DNA from: JALHST01 sp038316335 | GTDB taxonomy: Bacteria > Bacteroidota > Bacteroidia > Flavobacteriales > Flavobacteriaceae | Length of the DNA stretch: 64,000 nt | Assembly (NCBI GenBank): GCA_038316335.1 | Contig: JBBQAM010000006.1 | Coordinates: 48,950-112,949 of the forward strand | Reading direction: 5' to 3' | Shown: positions 42,896-50,955 of the stretch, piece by piece | Layout of the letters: every line of letters starts with the position of its first letter | Numbering within the stretch: the first letter of the stretch is position 1 | Made by a program: the position numbers and the translations under genes | Notes under the pieces: model-generated | Database searches by the model: none | Seen by the model: only the letters and a program-made list of their open reading frames with translations | Told to the model about the DNA's origin: nothing

Positions 42896-43711
42896 ATGAA
42901 GTTAAATAGAAGATCCTTCATTAGTACCTTGATTTTAGGAATGATCGGTCTAATCATCCTAGATGGTTTTTGGTTTGAGAAATATGTCATTGATTGGAAA
43001 GAATTTGACATTGCCGATGGACCTTCCCCAAAAATTAAGATAATACAAATCAGTGATCTGCATTTACGGTCGATCAAATCATGTCATGCTTCAATTGCAA
43101 CACGAATCAATCAGGAAGTACCTGATGTTCTTTTTATCACAGGCGATGCCATTACGCGTACCAAACAACTGGGGCTCTTGACATCTTTTTTAGAATTGAT
43201 AGATCCGAATATTCTAAAAATTGGCATCCTAGGCAATAAGGAAAATTCAGGGAGGGTAGATTTAAACCTGCTTCAGAAATGCTATGAAGCCCAGAACGGT
43301 ATGCTGTTAATCAATCAATCATTTGAACTTACCGTAAAGAAGAGAAAAATAAATATTCTTGGCCTTGATGATTATGTATGGGGCGCCCCAGATATTGTAA
43401 AAGCTTCGGCAGGCATTGATACATCGCTAGATACCGTACTATTAAACCATTGTCCCGCATATCGGGATGATATCGACCGCTTGATACCCTCGATACAATT
43501 GCAATCGGTGCTCATCTTGTCAGGTCATACCCATGGAGGTCAAATAACCTTTTTTGGATTCCCGTTCTACACCCCCTATGGCAGCGGAAAATATCTTAAA
43601 GGATGGTATTCAAATGCCTTATCGAAAATGTATGTTTCAAAGGGAATTGGCACCACGGTATTGCCCATTCGATTTGGAGCAAGGGCAGAAGCCACTACCT
43701 TTTATGTTTAG
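42896..43711 (+). CDS. Membrane-anchored metallophosphoesterase, YkuE/YaeI-like variant
   Basis: Protein of 271 residues with an N-terminal twin-arginine-like MKLNRRSFIS and a hydrophobic segment (about 11-25). Metal ligands are D54 and H56 in ISDLHLRS, D84 in ITGDAI, H185 in LNHCPAY, and H211 and H213 in SGHTHGGQ. The usual GNHD/E motif reads GNKENSG at 113-119, so the catalytic His is replaced by Lys115 while the metal ligand Asn114 is kept. Relatives act on phospholipids or UDP-diacylglucosamine; the reaction here is open. It ends 4 bases before a convergent gene. Confidence 0.87.
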   Translation: MKLNRRSFISTLILGMIGLIILDGFWFEKYVIDWKEFDIADGPSPKIKIIQISDLHLRSIKSCHASIATRINQEVPDVLFITGDAITRTKQLGLLTSFLELIDPNILKIGILGNKENSGRVDLNLLQKCYEAQNGMLLINQSFELTVKKRKINILGLDDYVWGAPDIVKASAGIDTSLDTVLLNHCPAYRDDIDRLIPSIQLQSVLILSGHTHGGQITFFGFPFYTPYGSGKYLKGWYSNALSKMYVSKGIGTTVLPIRFGARAEATTFYV

Positions 43712-43715
43712 ACAA

Positions 43716-44099
43716 CTATTTTTGCGAGTGCAAGGCGATCCTATTTCCTTCAGAGTCTTTTATCAAGGCCATAAACCCATGGCCGCCGCCTATTTCCTTT
43801 TTAGGCTGTAGTATTTCACCTTCTGATGCCTTGACCCTCCCCTCCTCATTGGCAACATCTTCACAAGAGAAATAGATAAGAACTCCTTGTGTGTCACTTG
43901 GTGAATACATGGCATGCTGTACCAGTGAACCCGCCGCCCCCTTCTTATCAGGAGCACTGGGAAACCATCCCATAATCAATCCGCCAAGATCATGTACTGT
44001 AATTGAAATCGCAAATACGGTTTCATAGAATTTTTTGGCTCGATCCATATTGGTTACAGGAATTTCGAACCATCCAATCAAGTTGTGTTCCATAGTCAT
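43716..44099 (-). CDS. VOC superfamily (glyoxalase/bleomycin-resistance-like) protein
   Basis: Cytosolic protein of 127 residues with two beta-alpha-beta-beta-beta modules, starting IGWFEIPVTNMDRAKKFYETVF, the usual VOC opening. The C-terminal MALIKDSEGNRIALHSQ contains the conserved DxxGN segment. The activity is unknown. It overlaps the SRPBCC gene by 4 bases (ATGA), so the two are translated together. Confidence 0.88.
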   Translation of the reverse strand: MTMEHNLIGWFEIPVTNMDRAKKFYETVFAISITVHDLGGLIMGWFPSAPDKKGAAGSLVQHAMYSPSDTQGVLIYFSCEDVANEEGRVKASEGEILQPKKEIGGGHGFMALIKDSEGNRIALHSQK

Positions 44100-44626
44100 T
44101 CCTTTTCTAGTGCTGTTTTAAGTGTCGAAAGACCTTCCTCGAAGTCTTTGCCAACCATTTTGTCCATACTTATAAAAAACGACATGATACTCATGGGAAA
44201 TTTATTCTTACCTGTAAATCCCCAAATAACCCGTGTTCCTTCCTTCCCTGCACTTTCGATCTTCGTATAACAATCCGAGGTCGATTTGAACGGTTTGAAA
44301 AAGCGCAGTTCGGTATCAATGCGTTGCCCCTCGATGATATTTTTGATTTCCTGCTCCCCTTCCCCGACATCTTTATTGCCCTTCCAGTAAGAAATAGCCC
44401 CGATTTTACCATCTGTTCCTGTAAACTTTTTCTCCATATTGGGGTCTTTTTTAGACCATGGAGACCAATTATCCATGTTTTTCAAGTATTTCAAATATTC
44501 AAACACGTCGGTCTGAGGTTTCGAAATTACAATCGAGCGCGATACGTCATACGATTTTGGCGCCACCATCGCCAAAATAACCACGAGTAAAACGATTCCT
44601 ATAAGTATGGAAAGTGCGATAGCCAT
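44096..44626 (-). CDS. SRPBCC (START-like) family protein with membrane anchor
   Basis: Protein of 176 residues with an N-terminal transmembrane helix (about 2-22) and a polyketide-cyclase/START-like ligand-binding domain (KNMDNWSPWSKKDPNME, then VIWGFTGKNKFPM). It probably binds a hydrophobic ligand, but none is known. It is translationally coupled with the VOC protein. The 269 bases upstream to cobB hold no gene I can recognise. Confidence 0.85.
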   Translation of the reverse strand: MAIALSILIGIVLLVVILAMVAPKSYDVSRSIVISKPQTDVFEYLKYLKNMDNWSPWSKKDPNMEKKFTGTDGKIGAISYWKGNKDVGEGEQEIKNIIEGQRIDTELRFFKPFKSTSDCYTKIESAGKEGTRVIWGFTGKNKFPMSIMSFFISMDKMVGKDFEEGLSTLKTALEKE

Positions 44627-44895
44627 TTTCTTTTCAATTTGATAGTTACTATAAATATATTAAAAAAATCATCGGCACGATGTGCTTCCTGAAATTGTGG
44701 GCATTTTTTAATAGATCCCAGTTCGCAGAATTAGCGCTTCACATTTATTTTATATCAAACACACGAATATTTTATGTAATGGCCTGAAGATGTGTCTTCT
44801 ATAAGAATAGTCCACTGAGATAGCATCTTTCAAAAAAGCTAAAAATTGTTCGCATGCGATAAATCGAACCTACTAAAAAGTCTATTTTTATACCT

Positions 44896-45588
44896 ATGAA
44901 AAAAATCGTCGTCTTAACGGGTGCCGGAGTTAGCGCAGAAAGTGGACTTAAAACCTTTCGGGATGCCGATGGTCTCTGGGAGGGGCATGATATATACGAA
45001 GTAGCATCCCCTGAAGGATTTATAAAAAACCCTGCCTTCGTTCTTGATTTTTATAATCAGAGACGTCGTCAATTGTTGAAGGTCGATCCGAATAAGGCGC
45101 ATTTTGCTTTGGTCGATTTAGAAAAATATTTTGAGGTGCACGTCATTACACAAAATGTCGATGACTTGCATGAACGTGCCGGTAGCACAAATGTACTTCA
45201 TCTACACGGTGAATTATTAAAAGTCAGATGTACAAAGCAGCAAGATTTCGTATTGGATTGGCAGCATGACCTGCAATTGGGGGATATGAGTGAATTAGGG
45301 CATCAGTTACGGCCGCATATCGTTTGGTTTGGAGAGCAAGTGCCCATGTTGGAGGAGGCCGTGCATCGTATTTCAGCGGCCGATATCGTGCTAATTATCG
45401 GAACTTCGATGCAGGTATATCCCGCAGCAAGTCTTATCAATTATGCCAGTAGGGCGACCGCCATCTATTTTATCGACCCCAAACCCAGCATAGCCGCCAA
45501 AAAATTTGAAAAATTACAAGTAATTCCCGAAACTGCGGTTAAAGGCGTTCCTACTTTGGTCGCAGATTTAATTGATAAAATGCGCTAG
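44896..45588 (+). CDS. Sir2-family NAD-dependent deacylase lacking the zinc cysteines
   Basis: Cytosolic sirtuin of 230 residues. NAD-binding segments are TGAGVSAESGLKTFRD, TQNVDDLHERAG and IIGTSMQVYPAA, and the catalytic His is H104 in LHLHGE. The structural zinc site normally made by four cysteines is absent: only C112 remains between residues 105 and 150. Y53 and R56 (YNQR) match the YxxR pair that makes SIRT5/CobB-type enzymes prefer succinyl- or malonyl-lysine. Its 3' end overlaps the convergent heme-binding gene by 38 bases. Confidence 0.92.
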   Translation: MKKIVVLTGAGVSAESGLKTFRDADGLWEGHDIYEVASPEGFIKNPAFVLDFYNQRRRQLLKVDPNKAHFALVDLEKYFEVHVITQNVDDLHERAGSTNVLHLHGELLKVRCTKQQDFVLDWQHDLQLGDMSELGHQLRPHIVWFGEQVPMLEEAVHRISAADIVLIIGTSMQVYPAASLINYASRATAIYFIDPKPSIAAKKFEKLQVIPETAVKGVPTLVADLIDKMR

Positions 45589-46024
45589 TTTGCGCCGCCC
45601 AAGCCATGATTGCCTCTCTTTCCCCTTGGGTAAGCTTAAGCCTCTTGTGTGCCCATAAGTACCGTTTTAACGGCATTTTTTGGGAGTCTACGGTTTGTTT
45701 TATTTCGCCCAACTTCCTGACCTTTATGATTGGGGAATACCCCTCCCATTCCGAAAAATTCAATGCGGCCTTGCCATTCTTGATATCGCGCGCCAACCAA
45801 TAGGATATCGGGGCAATATTATTATACCAAGGATAATTCGTGTTATTACTATGACAGTTATAACAGGTCTGGGTCAAGACCCTTGCAACCTCCTGGGGTG
45901 GATTGGTTTCGGCTAGAAAAACAGCAGTATGCTCGCCTTGGGAACTATTTGTTTTAGGTCTGTAAAACTGCATCAATACCAGCAATGCCAATAGCATTGG
46001 CGCTAATTTTTTTGCTAATTTCAT
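45551..46024 (-). CDS. Heme-binding domain protein with a CxxCH motif
   Basis: Exported or membrane-anchored protein of 157 residues. An N-terminal hydrophobic segment (about 7-20) precedes CYNCHSN with C54, C57 and H58, a c-type heme attachment site. The segment NYPWYNNIAPISYWLARDIKNG is the hallmark of the Haem_bd family of Bacteroidota. It probably carries electrons or senses redox state in the periplasm. Its coding end lies antisense to the last 38 bases of the sirtuin gene. Confidence 0.88.
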   Translation of the reverse strand: MKLAKKLAPMLLALLVLMQFYRPKTNSSQGEHTAVFLAETNPPQEVARVLTQTCYNCHSNNTNYPWYNNIAPISYWLARDIKNGKAALNFSEWEGYSPIIKVRKLGEIKQTVDSQKMPLKRYLWAHKRLKLTQGEREAIMAWAAQTSAFYQLNLRPK

Positions 46025-46060
46025 TCTATAGAATTTGAGGCTTGCCTAAAGTACGATTTT

Positions 46061-46633
46061 ATGGATAAAATCGAAATTTACGACCTGCTAAATTATGTTG
46101 ATGCTTCAAGGAGGAGACGCGAAGCAGCATGCAACAAGGTCCTAGAAAACCCCGGTTTTCTAGGACCTCTATTGGCCATCGGCTATCAAGATGTACATCC
46201 TATTTCGAGTAGGGCCTTTTGGGTATTGGAATGTGTCACAAAAGAGCATCTTTTCTTGTTGCTTCCCTATCTAGATGAGTTTACCGAAAAGCTTGGGGAA
46301 ATCAGGTTGAATGCTTCTGTGCGTCCTGCGGCAAAGATCTGTGAAAGTCTTTTAAATGCCTATTTTGCAACTACCATTAATTCGGTTCAAAAAGTGATTA
46401 CCCAACAACATTTGGAGAAAATGACCATTTGTTTTTTTGACTGGCTTATTGGGGACCAAAAAGTTGCTGTGAAAGCATATTCTATGACCGGTTTGTTGTT
46501 TTTGGGTAGAATATTCGATTGGATCCATCCAGAACTTAAACAAATAGTGACCGAAAATTACGCGAAGGGAAGTGCGGCATACCAAGCCAGAGCACGCATG
46601 ACCCTCAAGGAATTGCGCAAAGTCGGACCTTAG
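46061..46633 (+). CDS. Conserved helical protein upstream of purB, function unknown
   Basis: Soluble protein of 190 residues, almost wholly helical, with repeating amphipathic helices that resemble HEAT/ARM-like repeats. There is no signal peptide, membrane segment or catalytic motif. It starts 36 bases from the divergent heme-binding gene and ends 128 bases before purB. I believe relatives carry the label adenylosuccinate lyase in some databases; the sequence has none of the lyase motifs, so that name probably came from the neighbour. Confidence 0.75.
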   Translation: MDKIEIYDLLNYVDASRRRREAACNKVLENPGFLGPLLAIGYQDVHPISSRAFWVLECVTKEHLFLLLPYLDEFTEKLGEIRLNASVRPAAKICESLLNAYFATTINSVQKVITQQHLEKMTICFFDWLIGDQKVAVKAYSMTGLLFLGRIFDWIHPELKQIVTENYAKGSAAYQARARMTLKELRKVGP

Positions 46634-46761
46634 CAATGGTGCGATTCGCGAAGAATGGCCGTGGCTGTCTGCCGTGTATCGAAACTTCAAACCTTAAACT
46701 TTTAAACTCCCTTACTTATAAGTATATTTACGGCTTGTTATTCTAAACAATTCCGAAGCCG

Positions 46762-48102
46762 ATGTCATTAAATCCATTAAGTGCTATTTCCCCTATTGAT
46801 GGACGTTACAGAAATAAAACTGCGAGTCTGGCCCCCTTTTTTTCCGAAGAAGCATTGATCAAATATCGCGTACGTATAGAAATCGAATATTTCATTGCCC
46901 TGTGTAAGATTCCATTGCCGCAACTAGCCATTTTCGATGCTTCTAAATTCAAGCATCTTCGTGCCATTTATCAGAATTTTACGGTTGACGATGCCTTGGC
47001 AATCAAAGCAATTGAAAAAACGACGAACCATGATGTAAAAGCGGTCGAATATTTTGTGAAGAAGGCATTTGAGAAATTGGGGATCCCCGAATTCAAGGAA
47101 TTCATTCATTTTGGTCTGACATCGCAGGATATAAACAATACGGCCATTCCGCTTTCTATAAAGGAGGCCATGAACAAAGTGTATGTTCCGCATTATTTTG
47201 AGCTCCTGAATAAATTGAAACAACTCGTAGCAGACTGGGCCGATATCCCTATGTTGGCACGTACCCATGGGCAACCTGCCTCACCTACCAGACTGGGCAA
47301 GGAAGTTGATGTCTTCGTGCATCGCCTTGAGGAGCAGTTTACGCTATTGAACGACATTCCAAGTGCAGCTAAATTCGGTGGTGCCACAGGAAATTACAAT
47401 GCTCACAAAGTAGCCTATCCAGAATTGGATTGGCGAGAATTTGGAAAAAAATTCGTCCACGGTCTCGGGCTTTATCACTCCTTCCCAACAACACAAATCG
47501 AACATTATGATCATATGGCGGCACTTTTTGATGCCTTAAAAAGAATCAATACCATCCTTATCGATTTAAATAGGGATTTTTGGACGTACGTCTCGATGGA
47601 TTATTTTAAGCAGCAAATAAAAGAAGGTGAAGTAGGCTCTTCGGCCATGCCCCATAAGGTAAACCCAATTGATTTTGAAAACTCAGAAGGAAATCTAGGG
47701 ATGGCAAATGCGCTATTCGAGCATTTGTCGGCCAAGTTGCCCATATCACGTTTACAACGTGATTTGACCGATAGTACGGTATTACGAAATGTAGGAGTGC
47801 CTTTTGCCCATACAATTTTGGCTATGCAGTCAACACTTAAAGGACTTAGCAAATTGTTGTTGAACAAAGTAAAATTCGAACAAGATCTTGAAAATAACTG
47901 GGTGGTCGTGGCCGAGGCGATACAGACCATCTTGAGGCGTGAGGGTTATCCGAATCCGTATGAAGCCTTGAAAGGGCTGACCCGGACCAACGAAAGAATA
48001 AACCAGCAAACAATTGCTGGCTTTATAGATACATTGAGCGTTTCAGATGCAATTAAGACTGAATTAAAGGCCATATCACCCAGTAATTATACGGGGATTT
48101 AA
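46762..48102 (+). CDS. purB: Adenylosuccinate lyase
   Basis: Catalyses two steps of purine synthesis: SAICAR to AICAR and adenylosuccinate to AMP. The 446-residue protein resembles the E. coli type from its start (LSAISPIDGRY). Key segments are KTTNHDVKAVEYF, HFGLTSQDINNTA, ARTHGQPASP and the signature GSSAMPHKVNPIDFENSEGN. Length is normal and nothing is missing. Confidence 0.97.
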   Translation: MSLNPLSAISPIDGRYRNKTASLAPFFSEEALIKYRVRIEIEYFIALCKIPLPQLAIFDASKFKHLRAIYQNFTVDDALAIKAIEKTTNHDVKAVEYFVKKAFEKLGIPEFKEFIHFGLTSQDINNTAIPLSIKEAMNKVYVPHYFELLNKLKQLVADWADIPMLARTHGQPASPTRLGKEVDVFVHRLEEQFTLLNDIPSAAKFGGATGNYNAHKVAYPELDWREFGKKFVHGLGLYHSFPTTQIEHYDHMAALFDALKRINTILIDLNRDFWTYVSMDYFKQQIKEGEVGSSAMPHKVNPIDFENSEGNLGMANALFEHLSAKLPISRLQRDLTDSTVLRNVGVPFAHTILAMQSTLKGLSKLLLNKVKFEQDLENNWVVVAEAIQTILRREGYPNPYEALKGLTRTNERINQQTIAGFIDTLSVSDAIKTELKAISPSNYTGI

Positions 48103-48167
48103 GTTAGTGCCCTATGCGCTTTAGCACCTCCCTATAAATCATGCGAATACCCTAATTATGTAAGATG

Positions 48168-48707
48168 CTAGCCCTTGAAAAGTTCCCCGAGCTCTTTTAG
48201 ACCATCCCCTTTATAATCAGATTTTTGAATTGCCTGAAGTAGTTGAATCATTTGGGCCGGATTCATTTTTTTTCCCAAAACCCGTATCAATGCAAAGCCC
48301 TTATCGTCGCTATTTCCATAGATAATTACTTCATCGATGGCGTCTTCGGTTCCCAAATATTTTACAGTAGCCTTCCCGTAGCTAGTGTTCATTTTCATAA
48401 GCTCGGTAAACTTCTTGTCATTTAGAATGGCATTTACATTGGTTTTTTCGGTTTTATAGGCGGCCTCATTTTCCACAGTCTTTTTAAATGCCAGAATATT
48501 CAGCTTTCGCAAGGAGCCCAATGCTTCACGCTGTGCTTCCGATAGGTCGGCTTTATCAAGATTGAGTATACTTGTCGGGACATCTATCGACAGGAAGTTG
48601 GGATTTTCGGCATTATCAACATAATACTCTTGCAAACTTTGTGTCGACGAGCATGCCGTCAAAGCCACCAATACGACAAGATAATAGATCGATTTAATAC
48701 TTTTCAT
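48168..48707 (-). CDS. DUF4252 lipoprotein
   Basis: Exported lipoprotein of 179 residues with lipobox VALTACSS near residue 19. The body follows the DUF4252 pattern (a helical region, then a strand with VIIYGNSDDKGFALIRVLGKKMNPAQMIQLLQAI). It is the last of three DUF4252 genes in the sigma-factor operon and the most diverged: the upstream two are about as similar to each other as recent duplicates, and lack the lipobox. Function unknown. Confidence 0.8.
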   Translation of the reverse strand: MKSIKSIYYLVVLVALTACSSTQSLQEYYVDNAENPNFLSIDVPTSILNLDKADLSEAQREALGSLRKLNILAFKKTVENEAAYKTEKTNVNAILNDKKFTELMKMNTSYGKATVKYLGTEDAIDEVIIYGNSDDKGFALIRVLGKKMNPAQMIQLLQAIQKSDYKGDGLKELGELFKG

Positions 48708-48740
48708 GGTCTGTTTATTTGAATTCGTTTATTTCCTTGA

Positions 48741-49295
48741 TCAGTGCTTCCTAGAATGACCAGCCTCGTTCAATTCTTTCGGCAAGTTCATCTGCTTGGT
48801 CAAGGCACCGATTTTATTAAGATCGATGTCACCGCTAAGGGATACAAGTACGCTTTCAAATTTTCGTCCGTTGATCCCAAAATCTTCATTGTCGATACCG
48901 GATATGAACATCAATAGCTCGGCAACATGGTTTTCATCTTTTCCATTTCTAATATAAAACTTTATATTGGCATCCTCATCCTTAACGCGCATAAGTTCTT
49001 CCATGGAAGATGATTTAAGATACGTGGTCACAGTATGGCCCATATCGGCAGATACCTCCTTATCCTCAGTTATAAAAACACGAATACCGCTGATACCTTG
49101 CGCCATATCACTAAAATTTTGGGCATCTTCATCGTCTTTGTCGAGCGCTGCTAAATTTCCGGCCAATCGGATCAACCCTTTATTGACAATTATTGAACCC
49201 ACATGGTCCATATCTTCATATTTGTCGAAAATCGATTGAGAAAATACAAAAACGGGCAATAGGGCAAATACGAATACTACACTAATTTTTTTCAT
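48741..49295 (-). CDS. DUF4252 exported protein, tandem copy
   Basis: Protein of 184 residues with a type I signal peptide (MKKISVVFVFALLPVFVF). It shares with the next-upstream gene the blocks VFITEDK-VSADM, EELMRVKD-DAN-KFYIR, NGRKFE-VL-SL and GDIDLNKIG-LTK-MNLP-ELNEAG, so the two arose by tandem duplication. No catalytic residues are evident; a periplasmic or surface stress role is inferred from the operon. It is separated from the upstream copy by 120 bases holding a strong hairpin. Confidence 0.82.
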   Translation of the reverse strand: MKKISVVFVFALLPVFVFSQSIFDKYEDMDHVGSIIVNKGLIRLAGNLAALDKDDEDAQNFSDMAQGISGIRVFITEDKEVSADMGHTVTTYLKSSSMEELMRVKDEDANIKFYIRNGKDENHVAELLMFISGIDNEDFGINGRKFESVLVSLSGDIDLNKIGALTKQMNLPKELNEAGHSRKH

Positions 49296-49360
49296 GATTG
49301 TTGATTTTTTTACCTACCCTTCGGCAAGCAGATTGATGAATATTTATTGATAGTAAATAG

Positions 49361-49405
49361 CGAGGTCCGTTGGTTTGGCTTTAAGACAATTGCCAACGGA
49401 CATCG
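49361..49405 (-). repeat. Intercistronic hairpin between two DUF4252 genes
   Basis: CGAGGTCCGTTGG (49361-49373) pairs with CCAACGGACATCG (49393-49405) with one mismatch, around a 19-base loop. No T run follows on the minus strand, so it is more likely an mRNA processing or stability element than a terminator. Confidence 0.6.
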
Positions 49406-49415
49406 CATACAGTTA

Positions 49416-49970
49416 CTATTTATTTTTCTTCCCTGCTTCGTTCAATTCTTCAGGAAGGTTCATTTTTTTTGTCAAGGAGCCAATTTTATTCAAATCGATA
49501 TCTCCAGTAAGGGAAAGCAAAACAGTCTCGAACTTTCTTCCATTTACCGATACGTCAGCCCCTGAATTATTAATCCCAGTTACGAACATTAGCAATTCAC
49601 TTACGTGATCTGAATCTTTTCCTTGCCGAATGTAGAATTTAACATTGGCATCCTTGTCCTTCACACGCATCAACTCCTCTAATTTTGCAGAGCTGAGATA
49701 TTTTTCGACATTCGATTTCATGTCGGCGGAAACCGACTTATCCTCTGTAATAAATACCTTCAGATTGTTCAAGCTTTTTGCAATATCCATAAAATCCTTG
49801 GCCTCTGGGTCATCGACTTCCACGTCGATCTTGCTCAACAAATTAAACATACTTTTGTTGACCACAACGGCGCTAACATTATCCAAATCTTCATACTTGT
49901 CAAACAAAGACTGTGAAAACCCGAGCATAGGGACTACGGCCATAACGGTTATTAATACGAACTTTTTCAT
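49416..49970 (-). CDS. DUF4252 exported protein, tandem copy
   Basis: Protein of 184 residues with a type I signal peptide (MKKFVLITVMAVVPMLGF, cut near SQ) and no lipobox. It is closely related along its full length to the next DUF4252 protein downstream. It lies 12 bases behind the anti-sigma candidate gene, so it is firmly part of the sigma-factor operon. Function unknown. Confidence 0.82.
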   Translation of the reverse strand: MKKFVLITVMAVVPMLGFSQSLFDKYEDLDNVSAVVVNKSMFNLLSKIDVEVDDPEAKDFMDIAKSLNNLKVFITEDKSVSADMKSNVEKYLSSAKLEELMRVKDKDANVKFYIRQGKDSDHVSELLMFVTGINNSGADVSVNGRKFETVLLSLTGDIDLNKIGSLTKKMNLPEELNEAGKKNK

Positions 49971-49982
49971 TGTTTCTTTTTT

Positions 49983-50414
49983 TTAATTGTTATTGTAAAT
50001 TTTTTCTTTCGTTGCTTCAAATTCCTTTAAGTAGGCTAACTTTTCGGTACCTCGGCCAAAATTTTCGGCCAAAAGATCTAACGCTTTTTTTGTTTGTTCA
50101 TAGGCATATTGCGCCTCCTTTTGCTCCTGATAGCTTTTGCCAAAATAGACGCCAACGATCAGAACTACCATAGCGGCCACCGCAGCCCATCTAAAGTATC
50201 TTTTTCTAATGCCAATCGTTTTCGGTAGCGGTAGCGATCTTGTAAAACGCTCTTCCTTGGCCTTAACAACATAACGGAATATTGGTATATATTGCTCCAG
50301 ATGTGCTGCGACCGCTGGCTGCGAGAAATAGGCCCGAAGGGATTCCTCTTCCGCCAAAGTCGTAGTGGCCTCAAAATACTTTTCCAATAAACCTTCTATT
50401 TTATCCGATTCCAT
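49983..50414 (-). CDS. Putative membrane anti-sigma factor
   Basis: Protein of 143 residues with a cytosolic helical N terminus (residues 1-72), one transmembrane helix (about 74-92) and a short charged C-terminal part on the other side. It overlaps the ECF sigma gene by 14 bases, the usual coupling for an anti-sigma factor. It lacks the HxxxCxxC zinc motif of ZAS anti-sigma proteins. The role is inferred from layout and context. Confidence 0.65.
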   Translation of the reverse strand: MESDKIEGLLEKYFEATTTLAEEESLRAYFSQPAVAAHLEQYIPIFRYVVKAKEERFTRSLPLPKTIGIRKRYFRWAAVAAMVVLIVGVYFGKSYQEQKEAQYAYEQTKKALDLLAENFGRGTEKLAYLKEFEATKEKIYNNN

Positions 50415-50907
50415 AATTGTGTTTTTGCATTAATTTTTCCCTTACCGTTTTTCGGGCCCTGGATAAAGTGACACGTATTGCTGTGGGCTGCATATCCAAA
50501 AGGGCACCAATTTCATCAAAATCATATTCTTCAACATCCCGTAATTGCAACACCATCTTTTGTTGTTCTGGCAGTTCATCCAATATTTTTTCCACCCATT
50601 CCAGACTATCTTGGGCCTCGACCTGACTTTGTAAGGAACGATGATCGCTATAATTGCTATGAACCAACGTCAAATTTCCGGCCTGTTTTGATTTTAATCG
50701 ATCCAAACAAAAATTTTTGGTCATGGTCATGGCAAAGGCCTCAACATTCTTGTAACTATCCATTACCTGGTTCTTTGACCATAACTTGAGTAAAACCTCC
50801 TGAGTGGCATCCTCTGCCTCCTCCGTTGAGACCAACAAACGTTTTGCAAGTCTAAACAGCTTATCTTTAAAAGGCATTACTACGTCTAGGAATTCCGCCT
50901 GTTTCAT
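50401..50907 (-). CDS. ECF-type RNA polymerase sigma factor
   Basis: Sigma-70-family factor of 168 residues with only regions 2 and 4. Region 2 shows RLLVSTEEAEDATQEVLLKLW and FAMTMTKNFCLDRLKS; region 4 shows LPEQQKMVLQLRDVEEYDFDEI and MQPTAIRVTLSRARKTVREKL. It heads the operon with the anti-sigma candidate and three DUF4252 genes. A possible autoregulated promoter and a leader hairpin lie just upstream. Confidence 0.95.
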   Translation of the reverse strand: MKQAEFLDVVMPFKDKLFRLAKRLLVSTEEAEDATQEVLLKLWSKNQVMDSYKNVEAFAMTMTKNFCLDRLKSKQAGNLTLVHSNYSDHRSLQSQVEAQDSLEWVEKILDELPEQQKMVLQLRDVEEYDFDEIGALLDMQPTAIRVTLSRARKTVREKLMQKHNYGIG

Positions 50908-50925
50908 TTTTGGTTGTGTTGTTAC

Positions 50926-50945
50926 GAAACGCTACTTAGTGTTTC
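50926..50945 (-). repeat. Hairpin in the leader of the sigma-factor operon
   Basis: GAAACGCT pairs with AGTGTTTC (one G-T wobble) around the loop ACTT, 18 bases before the sigma-factor start. It would lie in the mRNA leader and could act as an operator or in translation control. Confidence 0.5.
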
Positions 50946-50955
50946 ATATTGGGAA

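Noticed and set aside
46061..46633. Adenylosuccinate lyase fragment or duplicated purB
   Set aside because: None of the lyase signatures are present, while a complete purB follows at 46762.
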